Shown in pieces: positions 48,284 to 55,800 of a stretch of 64,000 nucleotides of DNA; position 1 is the first letter of the stretch; each line of letters opens with the position of its first letter. The notes beneath the pieces are model-generated. The model had not been told where the DNA came from. It made no database searches and saw nothing but the letters and a program-made list of their open reading frames with translations. The translations under genes and the position numbers were made by a program. The DNA is from a virus, in IMG/VR virus record IMGVR_UViG_3300022843_000001, positions 1 through 64,000 of that record; one strand, 5' to 3'.

Positions 48284-48358
48284 TTAAGACAATGCATCCC
48301 CGCTACACAATTTCTCGTGTTTTAAGAGTTGTTCTAGTTTTAAAATTAATGTTTTCAT
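48284..48358 (-). CDS. Possible 24-aa peptide
   Basis: MKTLILKLEQLLKHEKLCSG... ATG is exactly 5 nt after a TATAAATA late box and about 40 nt after a consensus early promoter; terminator follows. No recognisable function. Confidence 0.4.
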   Translation of the reverse strand: MKTLILKLEQLLKHEKLCSGDALS

Positions 48359-48363
48359 ATGTT

Positions 48364-48371
48364 TATTTATA
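48364..48371 (-). promoter_or_regulatory. Late box TATAAATA, 5 nt before an ATG
   Basis: TATAAATAAACATATG, the same 16 nt as in front of gp25. Confidence 0.5.
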
Positions 48372-48395
48372 CGTTTTATTATTTAATATATAGTT

Positions 48396-48424
48396 ATTAT
48401 AACAGGTTTTTACACCTTTGTCAA
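48396..48424 (-). promoter_or_regulatory. Consensus promoter
   Basis: TTGACA-17-TATAAT, upstream of the 24-codon ORF and terminator. Confidence 0.75.
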
Positions 48425-48427
48425 CCT

Positions 48428-48664
48428 TTATTTTGGTGCTTCGTGAGACCAACCCATATCTTTCATTTTTAGATGATCTGCTTTAACCTTTGCCATTTTG
48501 CTTTTTCCTGTCTTAGGGTCATACATCATGTGCGGCTCAAAATCATCTTCTTTGACACATTTATTAACCATCTTACCTTTGTTCTTTCCAGTACCGTCCT
48601 GCTTACCGTCTTTCTTATAGCCGTCCCAGCAATCTTGTTCTCTAAAAAATTTAAATGTTTTCAT
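48428..48664 (-). CDS. Conserved small protein with CWDGYKKDGKQ motif
   Basis: 78 residues. MKTFKFFREQ is similar to capsid-targeting N-termini of T4-like phages; then CWDGYKKDGKQDGTGKNKGKMVNKCVKED, a Lys/Gly-rich motif seen in head-associated proteins of marine T4-like phages. Possibly packaged in the prohead. Adjacent to another MKSF-type protein. Confidence 0.7.
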   Translation of the reverse strand: MKTFKFFREQDCWDGYKKDGKQDGTGKNKGKMVNKCVKEDDFEPHMMYDPKTGKSKMAKVKADHLKMKDMGWSHEAPK

Positions 48665-48665
48665 A

Positions 48666-49046
48666 TCATACCTTAATTTTAGGGTCGTTAGACTTAAAGT
48701 CTTTCTTTCTCATGATAGTCTTTGTGACCATCTCTTTATCTTTTGGACGTGCGTTTATGACAAACGGTATGTTTACATCGTTTGCAACATCATTAATAAC
48801 TGCCTCGAAATTGTCTGGAAAGTCTGCCATAGATTTTCCCATTTTTTTCCAAGCTTTTCTGAACAGACTTATTAACTCTGCAGCAGTAATGGGTTTTCCA
48901 TTTCTCTCATCATTCATTCTGTCGGCGAAATGTCGTGTAAAAGATACATCGATGTTTGCCTTTTTAAACAACTTGTCGGCAAACTTCTCTACCTGATTAA
49001 GTTGATCTTGAGTTATTTCTTCGTTAAAGTTTTTAAAGGATTTCAT
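48666..49046 (-). CDS. Conserved phage protein with possible capsid-targeting N-terminus
   Basis: 126 residues. MKSFKNFNEE then a helical part and FTRHFADRMNDERNGKPITAAELISLFRKAWKKMG, VNIPFVINARPKDKEMVTKTIMRKKDF. The HFxDRxNDxRNGKPIT...TVMRKKDF layout is frequent in T4-like marine phages without known activity; it looks like a small RelE/BrnT-like domain. ATG is 5 nt after a TATAAATA box, so it is likely late. Confidence 0.75.
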   Translation of the reverse strand: MKSFKNFNEEITQDQLNQVEKFADKLFKKANIDVSFTRHFADRMNDERNGKPITAAELISLFRKAWKKMGKSMADFPDNFEAVINDVANDVNIPFVINARPKDKEMVTKTIMRKKDFKSNDPKIKV

Positions 49047-49051
49047 TTAGC

Positions 49052-49059
49052 TATTTATA
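49052..49059 (-). promoter_or_regulatory. Late box TATAAATA, 5 nt before an ATG
   Basis: TATAAATAGCTAAATG on the minus strand. Confidence 0.5.
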
Positions 49060-49063
49060 ACTT

Positions 49064-49333
49064 TTAAGATTCCCAATAACTAAAGAATTGTATCTTGTAG
49101 TATTCCAACCTTGTTGCCACGTAGTTTAAATGATTATTGAACCATCGTCTAACAATATAACCACGAGCAATACTGATTACAGTAAAAAATGTAACAATGG
49201 CCCAATGTTGATTAGATGTAAAGTTCATGCCTGTTATTGACGCAATCACAGGCCATGAGATAAACCCTATTACAAATCCAATGATCGTATTTAGACAAGT
49301 TTCCACCAACGATACAAATTTGCTCTGTATCAA
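49064..49333 (-). CDS. DUF7220-like membrane protein
   Basis: 89 residues. FVSLVETCLNTIIGFVIGFISWPVI then WAIVTFFTVISIARGYIVRRWFN: two transmembrane helices with the VSIAR.Y..RR motif of a small phage membrane family. Overlaps the upstream gene by 4 bp. Unknown role. Confidence 0.75.
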   Translation of the reverse strand: MIQSKFVSLVETCLNTIIGFVIGFISWPVIASITGMNFTSNQHWAIVTFFTVISIARGYIVRRWFNNHLNYVATRLEYYKIQFFSYWES

Positions 49334-49587
49334 GATTTATTTCTCATTTTTTGGTATTCATGGTGCAATACGGATATCCACACACCAGACAAAATGAATG
49401 CAGCCAGAAAAACATAGTCCCAACTGTGTTGAAATGGCGCACCCCATATTAGGATTTCGATCATTCCCTCTATTGCATTAAAGATCATAAACATCATAAA
49501 GATGCCATACCAAATAGAACAATAAGGATGCTTATGAAACTTGACTGTATCCACCACACAAAATGCATATCTGTTTAATATATTCAT
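49330..49587 (-). CDS. Small membrane protein (85 aa)
   Basis: Two hydrophobic segments (IWYGIFMMFMIFNAIEGMIEILIWG and YVFLAAFILSGVWISVL), tail basic. In an overlapping block of small genes. Unknown. Confidence 0.65.
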   Translation of the reverse strand: MNILNRYAFCVVDTVKFHKHPYCSIWYGIFMMFMIFNAIEGMIEILIWGAPFQHSWDYVFLAAFILSGVWISVLHHEYQKMRNKS

Positions 49588-49802
49588 CTATAATCCTCGC
49601 TGTCATAATGACCTCTAGACAGTATTTCATAAATGTCTTCGGGTTCAGGCTCGGGGTTGTTTACAAGATCCATCTTGGACATTTCCTCTTGGTGCCAGTA
49701 GTCCCATTCCATGGCGCTTTCGTACATATGTTCTGAATACCACGAATCATTTTCTTCTTCCATAATAAGATATTGTTCGTCTGTATAATTTTCTGTTGAC
49801 AT
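49584..49802 (-). CDS. Acidic hypothetical protein (72 aa)
   Basis: MSTENYTDEQYLIMEEENDSWYSEHMYESAMEWDYWHQEE..., very rich in Glu/Asp/Tyr/Trp. Start at 49802 overlaps the end of the upstream frame; 4-bp overlap downstream. Could be a DNA-mimic-like acidic protein, but this is speculation. Confidence 0.6.
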   Translation of the reverse strand: MSTENYTDEQYLIMEEENDSWYSEHMYESAMEWDYWHQEEMSKMDLVNNPEPEPEDIYEILSRGHYDSEDYR

Positions 49803-50055
49803 AAATTTTTTTCTCAATCTTCTTATAATTAGCACCAATAAACTCACGCAGGTTCGCACTTTCTATTTCTGATTCAGTTTTCCAGATATCGAAGTAACGT
49901 ATATATGAAATATCTACATGACAGCGCAAACATCTACTGTACCGTTCACTGTGGTAATTTGATTTTATGTCAAAGAAAGTGTAAGTGCCTCGTACCCGAC
50001 GATGAACGTTTTTTCGATCAACTTTATGGCCAAACCACGAACACATCATACCCAT
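49747..50055 (-). CDS. Basic zinc-ribbon-like protein (102 aa)
   Basis: MGMMCSWFGHKVDRKNVHRR... and YSRCLRCHVDISYIRYFDIWK: a C..GHK and CxxC pattern reminiscent of DUF1660-type prophage proteins. C-terminus basic. AGGAAG ribosome site before the ATG, consensus promoter 40 nt upstream. Confidence 0.65.
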   Translation of the reverse strand: MGMMCSWFGHKVDRKNVHRRVRGTYTFFDIKSNYHSERYSRCLRCHVDISYIRYFDIWKTESEIESANLREFIGANYKKIEKKIYVNRKLYRRTISYYGRRK

Positions 50056-50089
50056 TTAATGACTTCCTACTTAATTATTTAGTACGTGT

Positions 50090-50118
50090 ATTATACCACA
50101 ACTATGGTGTAATGTCAA
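50090..50118 (-). promoter_or_regulatory. Consensus promoter
   Basis: TTGACA-17-TATAAT, inside the 3' end of the nucleotidyltransferase gene, serving the block of small genes at 49-50 kb. Confidence 0.75.
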
Positions 50119-50539
50119 CAACATCGCCAATATATCGTTCAACTACGCGTTCTCTCAAATTAGTAGTGCTAAAAGAGTGCTTTCGTTGGTTGTACACGAT
50201 TTCGATGTCTCTCTTACCACAAATCGACTTACCTGTGAAATTTGTCATTTTATACTCTTCGCCAATAAATCTCTTGTGTATATCATATGTGAGCATTATA
50301 TCTTCAAGATCGGTCTCACGTGTGTACGGCACGATCTCATCAACGTACCGACACCCTTTTAATTGCACATATCTTTCAAACAAAGACTGAATAGGTGCAT
50401 TCTTTTGAGGCCTGTCGATAGTCGGGTCTGACTGTAATCCTACAATTAGATAATCACATTTTTGTTTTGCTTCGTGTAACATGGAAACGTGACCTGCATG
50501 AAAAAGATCAAAGGTGCTAAAAGTTATGCCTATGATCAT
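50102..50539 (-). CDS. Cytidylyltransferase-like nucleotidyltransferase
   Basis: 145 residues from ATG 50539, which overlaps the upstream stop. GITFSTFDLFH14AGH17VSMLHEAKQKCDYLIVGLQSDP is the HxGH nucleotidyltransferase signature of the TagD (glycerol-3-phosphate cytidylyltransferase) group; NLRERVVERY at the C-terminus is in the place of the RTxGISTT motif. It should activate a small phosphorylated substrate with CTP; substrate unknown. May serve nucleotide or envelope-sugar chemistry with the dehydrogenase at 61 kb. Confidence 0.85.
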   Translation of the reverse strand: MIIGITFSTFDLFHAGHVSMLHEAKQKCDYLIVGLQSDPTIDRPQKNAPIQSLFERYVQLKGCRYVDEIVPYTRETDLEDIMLTYDIHKRFIGEEYKMTNFTGKSICGKRDIEIVYNQRKHSFSTTNLRERVVERYIGDVVDITP

Positions 50540-50808
50540 TGCGATACACCACCTTGTCTTTCTTCGCCATGTTTGATTTCCCACATATTCAAGTTTCTTG
50601 TCAGATAATCAAAAAACAAGTCGCTTTTAGTAACACTCCAAGCTACACATTCGTCTTTCATCACAAAGATAGTATCTTCCTTAGGACTATCATCATCATC
50701 ATCATCCTGGGCTACATATATAGCGTTGATACCCCTTGACATTTTTCCATGTACAACCTCGAACATATGTAGCATTTTTTCTTCAATTGTTAAATCTTGT
50801 TTATTCAT
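50536..50808 (-). CDS. Hypothetical protein (90 aa)
   Basis: MNKQDLTIEEKMLHMFEVVHGKMSRG..., with an Asp run (QDDDDDDS) and IFVMKDECVAWSVTKSDLFFDYLTRNLN. Sits between ligase and nucleotidyltransferase with overlapping ends. Unknown. Confidence 0.6.
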   Translation of the reverse strand: MNKQDLTIEEKMLHMFEVVHGKMSRGINAIYVAQDDDDDDSPKEDTIFVMKDECVAWSVTKSDLFFDYLTRNLNMWEIKHGEERQGGVSQ

Positions 50809-52127
50809 TACATTTTCTCCTGTTCATCAAAGCCGCGGAATCGGACGAATCGCGGAAATCTTAAACTATAAGTGTCTTTATCTCTAGACTGAGTGATGGC
50901 GTCTGCTTTTATCTCTACGACACCAACAGGGTTATCGCTATTCCATATAAGATCGCGAGTCTCGTCAGTCAACCCTGACCCAACACTAACCAAGATCTCT
51001 TTACCATCTTCAACACCACTGCATACAAGTGCACCAAGGGTGCCTTTATATTTTCCTTCGCCTTCTTCTAGCTTTATCACCTTCAAGTCAAGCGTTATGA
51101 ATGGTTTTAATTTCAACCAACTTGAAGACCGTTTACATTCATAAAATGATTCTGGGTCTTTAAGCATGATTCCTTCATATCCACCCTCGATTGCTTGTTT
51201 ATTAATTTCTTTATATCTTGCCCGACCTGCGTCAGTATCAAGATCAACCACTTCACTAGATAAAAATCTAATGTGTTTGAATAGATATGATTTGTTATAT
51301 GATTCTACAACAACGGAGCGTTCGGCTTGTTTTAATAGACTTTTTCCAGCAAGAAATTCATCCAAGGGCAATATATCAAATACGTGAAGCACAGCATCAC
51401 CAGCATCCACATCACTTTGTCTATTGACTTGAGTCATCAGGTCTTGAAAGTTGCTCGACATAATTTCACCGTCAAGTACCATATCAACAGGAAAATCTAG
51501 TGCCGACAATTCCGTCTTCGTGTGGCCAAAATTAAGCAATTCACGGCCATTGCGAGTGGTTTGGATGATACCACCTTTGTTGGCCTTGATTACAGTCAGA
51601 ACTCTAACTCCATCGAGCTTGATTTCTATTTGCTTTTTACCTACAACTTTCTTTTCGTGTTTTGCACTATCATGAGCAAGCATACAAGCAAAAACAGGAA
51701 TACCATATTCTGTTAGCATACCCGCCTCTTTTACTGCCTTGTTGACTGTGGATTCAGTAAATCCTGATCTCATATCCTGAATAAGAATATGGCGATACCA
51801 GAAGTCCCATTGATCTTTGCCAGACTTTTGCATAACTTCGATTATCGCATCTCTTGCTGCATGTCCCGTCAACCTTCTAGATTCGAGGTCATCTGTTAAA
51901 TTAGTAAAGTCATCCCATGGTAACGTAGGTGAATCAAATGATTGTGTAGACCAAGGAATTTTTTTAACTCCAAACGTGATAAGAGGATTCATTGCTAAAT
52001 TAAACCCTGCAAACAATTCGTCATTTCCTGCTTCAGCTTCGACGCGGATGGCATTCTGTTTAAAAGTTTTACCATTGTCGCTCTGAAGATGTACTATGAA
52101 ATCCCAAGGATTTGTTTTAAATGTCAT
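50808..52127 (-). CDS. gp30: ATP-dependent DNA ligase, gp30-like
   Basis: 439 residues. Motif I is EIK170LDGVR with K170 as the adenylated lysine; RNGRELLNFGHT is the next motif; VLDGEIM, YEGIMLKDP and WLKLKP are motifs III, IV and V. The C-terminal OB domain follows (SLRFPRFVRFRGFD). The length is slightly below that of T4 ligase (487). Seals nicks in replication. Confidence 0.94.
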   Translation of the reverse strand: MTFKTNPWDFIVHLQSDNGKTFKQNAIRVEAEAGNDELFAGFNLAMNPLITFGVKKIPWSTQSFDSPTLPWDDFTNLTDDLESRRLTGHAARDAIIEVMQKSGKDQWDFWYRHILIQDMRSGFTESTVNKAVKEAGMLTEYGIPVFACMLAHDSAKHEKKVVGKKQIEIKLDGVRVLTVIKANKGGIIQTTRNGRELLNFGHTKTELSALDFPVDMVLDGEIMSSNFQDLMTQVNRQSDVDAGDAVLHVFDILPLDEFLAGKSLLKQAERSVVVESYNKSYLFKHIRFLSSEVVDLDTDAGRARYKEINKQAIEGGYEGIMLKDPESFYECKRSSSWLKLKPFITLDLKVIKLEEGEGKYKGTLGALVCSGVEDGKEILVSVGSGLTDETRDLIWNSDNPVGVVEIKADAITQSRDKDTYSLRFPRFVRFRGFDEQEKM

Positions 52128-52137
52128 TATTAATTTC

Positions 52138-52239
52138 TCATTTCAATTTTATACAGTAGTGCAAAATGCCGATTAACACCAAGAAGGTCACAACCAACAC
52201 CAGCTTAAACTTTAATACAGTTATCTTGTGTTTGTTCAT
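52138..52239 (-). CDS. Small membrane peptide (33 aa)
   Basis: MNKHKITVLKFKLVLVVTFLVLIGILHY...: basic start then one transmembrane helix. Fills the gap between the HD gene and the ligase. Plausible but small. Confidence 0.45.
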   Translation of the reverse strand: MNKHKITVLKFKLVLVVTFLVLIGILHYCIKLK

Positions 52240-52247
52240 ATCATAAA

Positions 52248-52715
52248 TTACGCAAAAGTTAAAGTTGCCAAATAAGCAAAGGCATGATGATATTTTTCAA
52301 TCCGAGCAAAGTCTTTTCCACGCAAACCTTTCATACGAGTTGGGTCCATGTTATGTTTCAGATCAATTAATTTTACCATTACCGCGTCCTCATTTACGGC
52401 GATTCTATTAATGTATTGATCATAATCTTCGTCTGGTAAATGAGTCATCGACTCAATTCCAGCAATAACTCTGTCACTAAAACCCGTGCGCTGCAATCTA
52501 TCAAATGTCCATTCGGGTTTGTCTTCGATCAAGTCATGCATGATGGCGATTTGCATCATTTCAGGGTCGTTTTTTGTTTTCTTTCCAATGTTGTTCATTA
52601 CATGAATACAGTGAAGAATATATGGTCGACCGCCTTTATCTAGATCATAAGAGAAAGCAGCAGCAGTAATTTCGATTGCAATTGAAAGCATTCGGTTTTC
52701 GTGATCTGTTTTCAT
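52248..52715 (-). CDS. SpoT-like HD-domain hydrolase (paralogue 1)
   Basis: 155 residues from ATG 52715, which has GAAGAG upstream. GGRPYILH35 , IAIMH60DLIED65 and KLIDLKHNMD are the HD residues of the (p)ppGpp hydrolase/MESH1 group; no synthetase domain. It may cut alarmone-like nucleotides. Two further members lie at 56 and 58 kb. Has its own promoter arranged back to back with an opposite promoter. Confidence 0.85.
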   Translation of the reverse strand: MKTDHENRMLSIAIEITAAAFSYDLDKGGRPYILHCIHVMNNIGKKTKNDPEMMQIAIMHDLIEDKPEWTFDRLQRTGFSDRVIAGIESMTHLPDEDYDQYINRIAVNEDAVMVKLIDLKHNMDPTRMKGLRGKDFARIEKYHHAFAYLATLTFA

Positions 52716-52746
52716 AATATACACTCTTCAATTAATTTATACAACC

Positions 52747-52775
52747 ATTATATCATTAATAATGGTACTTGTCAA
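52747..52775 (-). promoter_or_regulatory. Consensus promoter of the HD gene
   Basis: TTGACA-17-TATAAT; its -35 and that of the plus-strand promoter form an inverted repeat CTTGTCAACAC/GTGTTGACAAG. Confidence 0.75.
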
Positions 52776-52799
52776 CACTTATTTTTAATTAATTAGGTG

Positions 52800-52828
52800 T
52801 TGACAAGTGAATAGAAGTGTGTTATAAT
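52800..52828 (+). promoter_or_regulatory. Consensus promoter, antisense to the split-intein C-half gene
   Basis: TTGACA-17-TATAAT on the plus strand, where no plus-strand gene follows. The transcript enters the 3' end of the intein-C gene in antisense. Confidence 0.7.
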
Positions 52829-52834
52829 AACTAA

Positions 52835-52866
52835 GTCGTGCCGGGGCAGGTTGGTATGTACTAATC
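52835..52866 (+). promoter_or_regulatory. Conserved leader of an antisense transcript (copy B)
   Basis: TAAGTCGTGCCGGG then GCAGGTTGGTATGTACTA, about 85 percent identical to copy A near gp4, both right after a promoter and both covering the stop codon of a convergent gene. Confidence 0.5.
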
Positions 52867-53793
52867 GAACTTCCTTGCCATAAGGGTATCAATTGGTATA
52901 TTTGCAGATATCCAACCCCACAATTGAGTTTTAATATCAATCATTTTGTTTACGGGTTTGGATGGCATTTTGAGGGTCAGGTATTTAAAATCTTTTATTG
53001 TACCAAATATATCACCTTTCTGCTTCTTGCCACCGAAAGGTTTATCTAATCCTGTACGACCACGCGCTTGGGTACCACGAATAGAGTCTGTAGGTTTATC
53101 ACCATTTGATCTATAATCTTTTCCATCAGAAGTCTTGAAGAATATAGTATTCTTTTGGTTGTTTAATACAACGTGAATGCCGCCATTCAGACCAACGGGT
53201 ATCTTATTTTTATCTACAATATCCCACATAGTCTTGGCCGCGCCTTCATGAGTTTCGAACATAATATCTGAAGGTACTACTCTTTCTCTGGATGCATTCT
53301 GTTTAATCGCTATCTTATAATCTGTTAATATCCAAACCAAATGTACATTGTTAGGATTATATCCCGCATCATACATTCTAGGTAAAGTTTTATCAATTTG
53401 CTTTAGATCTTTTAGAGTAACGTCAAACATGATGTTTGGCAATATTTCTTTATTCTGCATGGCGCCAATCATATTAGACAGAGTTTTATCTTTGATTCCT
53501 TTTTCGTCTACAAACTTGTGTAGTTTAAAAACGTCTTCAGGTTTCTTTAAATTGAGGCCACGTATCTCTGGATATTTCTTTTTTAACTTATCGATTTTAA
53601 GGAACGTCATTTTCCATTCATCAACATCACGAACTTTATAATCCTGAGAGTTAATAAAATTCTTTGCGGCAAACCCTTTACCAGAGTTATGAACTAACAT
53701 ATTTTGCTTTGTGACATGATAGTTGTGATTGCCCGATATGCTCAGATCGTGAACTACTTCCTTAGTTATTTCACTTCTTCTTATTAATTTCAT
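52861..53793 (-). CDS. Split gene, C-half: intein C-fragment plus P-loop protein C-extein
   Basis: 310 residues. Residues 1-36 are an intein C-part: VVHDLSISGNHNYHV (block F) and MLVHN36 (block G, terminal Asn), followed by Ser as +1 residue. The extein continues SGKGFAAKNFINSQDYKVRDVDEWK..., i.e. the second half of a Walker A motif and the body of a P-loop protein found in T4-like phages (DVFKLHKFV...). The N-half is encoded about 320 bp upstream as a separate gene. After trans-splicing the two exteins would form one kinase-like protein. C-terminal region: RGTQARGRTGLDKPFGGKK. Confidence 0.92.
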   Translation of the reverse strand: MKLIRRSEITKEVVHDLSISGNHNYHVTKQNMLVHNSGKGFAAKNFINSQDYKVRDVDEWKMTFLKIDKLKKKYPEIRGLNLKKPEDVFKLHKFVDEKGIKDKTLSNMIGAMQNKEILPNIMFDVTLKDLKQIDKTLPRMYDAGYNPNNVHLVWILTDYKIAIKQNASRERVVPSDIMFETHEGAAKTMWDIVDKNKIPVGLNGGIHVVLNNQKNTIFFKTSDGKDYRSNGDKPTDSIRGTQARGRTGLDKPFGGKKQKGDIFGTIKDFKYLTLKMPSKPVNKMIDIKTQLWGWISANIPIDTLMARKFD

Positions 53794-53910
53794 CTGTTTT
53801 TTCCAATTTCTCGGTAAGTTCGGTAAGGGTCAATTCTGGAAAATGACCTCGGTCTTTTAAATATTCAGCCTTTTCTAAAAATCTTAACCATTTTTTGTGT
53901 CGTCATTCAT
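53771..53910 (-). pseudogene. Frameshifted small gene between the intein halves
   Basis: ATG at 53910 overlaps the previous stop (ATGA). It reads MNDDTK, then a run of six A; one more A would continue into KKWLRFLEKAEYLKDRG and HFPELTLTELTEKLEK, ending at 53771. Without it the frame closes at once. The second part resembles a common short phage protein. Either a frameshift mutation, or slippage on the A-run restores it. Confidence 0.5.
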
Positions 53911-54005
53911 ACTCGATGGGCCTTGCCTGTGTCTATAACAACATTTCCCAATCGTATATCTTCCACCATCATTGCTTTATCTATATTTAGTTCCATTTCC
54001 GTCAT
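53907..54005 (-). CDS. Small ORF between the intein halves (32 aa)
   Basis: MTEMELNIDKAMMVEDIR LGNVVIDTGKAHRV. The open frame continues upstream without stop to the double TAA that ends the intein N-half and is in the same frame as it, so the true start or origin is unclear. Not a recognised endonuclease. Confidence 0.45.
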   Translation of the reverse strand: MTEMELNIDKAMMVEDIRLGNVVIDTGKAHRV

Positions 54006-54113
54006 ATATTTATATTTATATTGCGGAAATTGTGATTCACATGCTAAACGTTTGTCTAAATTTATTCCAAAATCAACTAAACCTTTTGGCAGGTGGTGTT
54101 GGTATTGCGTTTA

Positions 54114-54494
54114 TTATGCTATTGGTATATCCTTTGCTTGTACCCATTCACCTTCAATAAAGAACTCGTGATTTGCAGTGCACTTAACTATTTCGCCATT
54201 ATCGAACTCTAATTCTAACATAGGCTCTGGATTAGCTTCGAAAGAGTGGGTGTCTTCAACTTCTTTAAGTTCTTCGTTTCCTGTATCTTCATTTGTAGTC
54301 CAAACCAAATCACCTTCTTTTATATCTGAAATTGGTGTATGGCCCGATTCAGTATGTACCAGAGTATCTGCCGAGAAACAACCGGCGCCACCGGCAAGTA
54401 TAACAATCTGACCGTATCGAGCGCCTTTGTTGATTAGCAGAAGTTTTTCTTGGAGTTCTTGTTGCTCCACTATATGATTTTTAAAGGATAACAT
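54114..54494 (-). CDS. Split gene, N-half: P-loop protein N-extein plus intein N-fragment
   Basis: 126 residues. The extein MLSFKNHIVEQQELQEKLL...GQIVILAGGAG stops in the middle of a Walker A motif. The intein starts at C39 (CFSADTLVHT, block A) and shows DIKEGDLVWT, CTANHEFF (block B TxxH) and ends after 88 residues with two TAA codons. 88 residues is the size of the gp41-1-type split-intein N-part. Joined to the C-half it would recreate GGAG-SGKG. N-terminus also resembles capsid-targeting sequences. Confidence 0.92.
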   Translation of the reverse strand: MLSFKNHIVEQQELQEKLLLINKGARYGQIVILAGGAGCFSADTLVHTESGHTPISDIKEGDLVWTTNEDTGNEELKEVEDTHSFEANPEPMLELEFDNGEIVKCTANHEFFIEGEWVQAKDIPIA

Positions 54495-54495
54495 A

Positions 54496-54978
54496 TTAAT
54501 TTACATACATGTTTAGTTCGAATGTTTTGCTTTTGCTTTCTCTGTTGTAGATTTGTATGTGTAGTTTTTTCTTTGATTCCTTGCCATTTTTATCAACAAG
54601 AGTTAAGGTGTATCTATTTGTCTTTCCACGGCCTGGCTTTGCAGGACCTGTTGCAACATCATTCCATCGAGATTCATCTTCGATAGCAAAGCCGGTTTTC
54701 TTTAATTCCTTTTCGACTTCTGTAAATGCATTGCTCATAGAGTCATGATATATCTCATAGGAAGTCTTGGCTTCTTTCAAAAGATCTTTTGCATCAACAC
54801 TCATAGAACCGTTTTTGACACTTACATTAATTGTGCCGTTAGGGTTAACCATATCTACAACACCTTTCAGTGTTTTTGGAGACAAAGAGTCGTATTTATT
54901 TGCATTTTTTACAGTTACAACATCACCCTTGCTAAATTTGGACTTTGTTGCTTCGTCAAACTCTTTAAATGATTTCAT
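54496..54978 (-). CDS. Conserved phage protein with capsid-targeting-like N-terminus
   Basis: 160 residues. MKSFKEFDEATKSKFSKGDVVTVKN starts with a CTS-like helix and then an SH3/KOW-like segment (GDVVTVKNANKYDSL...LKGVVDMVN). The second half SYEIYHDSMSNAFTEVEKELKKTGFAIEDESRWNDVATGPAKPGRGKTNRY is a domain common in marine T4-like phages. Late box 34 nt upstream; the intein N-half follows 1 nt after, so the split gene is probably co-transcribed late. Confidence 0.75.
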   Translation of the reverse strand: MKSFKEFDEATKSKFSKGDVVTVKNANKYDSLSPKTLKGVVDMVNPNGTINVSVKNGSMSVDAKDLLKEAKTSYEIYHDSMSNAFTEVEKELKKTGFAIEDESRWNDVATGPAKPGRGKTNRYTLTLVDKNGKESKKKLHIQIYNRESKSKTFELNMYVN

Positions 54979-55012
54979 GATCTCTCTGATAATTTGTAAG
55001 TTAGGATAATAT

Positions 55013-55020
55013 TATTTATA
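55013..55020 (-). promoter_or_regulatory. T4-type late promoter box TATAAATA
   Basis: On the minus strand, just after a terminator and 34 nt before the ATG at 54978; leader contains AGAGAG. Confidence 0.6.
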
Positions 55021-55022
55021 AC

Positions 55023-55043
55023 AAAAAGGCGCCGCGCCCTTAA
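55023..55043 (-). terminator. GC-rich rho-independent terminator
   Basis: AAGGGCGC..GCGCCTT stem and five T on the minus strand, directly before the late box. Confidence 0.75.
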
Positions 55044-55047
55044 TTTA

Positions 55048-55179
55048 TTATGTACCACAGCGACCAGCAGGCCACGACTTGAGACCTTTTTGGCCGTGGT
55101 TCCCGATATGATCAGGTCCTTTTTGACAATTTGACCGCCAGTGCGGTATAACTTTGCTTCTGCTTTTATAATTATTCAT
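55048..55179 (-). CDS. Small basic protein (43 aa)
   Basis: MNNYKSRSKVIPHWRSNC then QKGPDHIGNHGQKGLKSW and PAGRCGT. Starts directly after the upstream stop (TAAATG) and ends before a terminator. Rich in Gly/Lys/His. Unknown. Confidence 0.55.
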   Translation of the reverse strand: MNNYKSRSKVIPHWRSNCQKGPDHIGNHGQKGLKSWPAGRCGT

Positions 55180-55800
55180 TTAATCCCAAAGTGATTGATA
55201 GTGTTTTCCAAACAAATCAAATCCTTCTTGCATCTGTTCATGATGTTTTTTCAGACCGACATGATCACAAACACTGGTATGATTCGGCCCTTTTACTAAT
55301 TCAGAAAGATCTTCATCTGATGTGTCCTCCCATCTATAATCAAATTCTCCTGTATAATATTGACTCTCCCAGCCATCATCAATGGTCTGTTCGAATGCCC
55401 AGATCATTTTGTCCAGGACTTTATCCCATTCCTTTGCGCCAGAATTTTCTTCTAGTTGAAATCCTTCCCCCACAAATGAGTGCTGTGGTGAGTACTCTTG
55501 TTCGTCGCAAAATTCGGAAGGATAACCATGCTGCTCTTTTTTAAGTTGCTTAAGTAATGGAACTATGATATAAGAGAGAGTTGAATAGACAGACCAAGTA
55601 TCGTATTGATCAAGCTTTACTATCACTTTTCGCTTTCGTTTATCATATACCCATTGACATACATCACTAACGCATTCAGGCAGCTTTCCACCAAGTTCAA
55701 AACACTTGTCCTCACTTACACCTATATGCTGAAGTAAATCTGTAAACTGATACGGTCCCCAATAGGTTAAGTATGGCCCTATCTCAACTTTCATCGTCAT
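55180..55800 (-). CDS. Conserved T4-like phage protein (206 aa)
   Basis: VEIGPYLTYWGPYQFTDLL, VIVKLDQYDTWSVYSTLSYIIVPLLKQLKKEQHGYP and WDKVLDKMIWAFEQTIDDGWE form a pattern widespread in large phages. Function unknown, though always a single soluble domain. Confidence 0.78.
   Translation of the reverse strand: MTMKVEIGPYLTYWGPYQFTDLLQHIGVSEDKCFELGGKLPECVSDVCQWVYDKRKRKVIVKLDQYDTWSVYSTLSYIIVPLLKQLKKEQHGYPSEFCDEQEYSPQHSFVGEGFQLEENSGAKEWDKVLDKMIWAFEQTIDDGWESQYYTGEFDYRWEDTSDEDLSELVKGPNHTSVCDHVGLKKHHEQMQEGFDLFGKHYQSLWD

Noticed and set aside
54767-55009. Plus-strand ORFs opposite the MKSFKEF gene
   Set aside because: Shadow frames; the opposite strand has a late box, ribosome site and a conserved protein.
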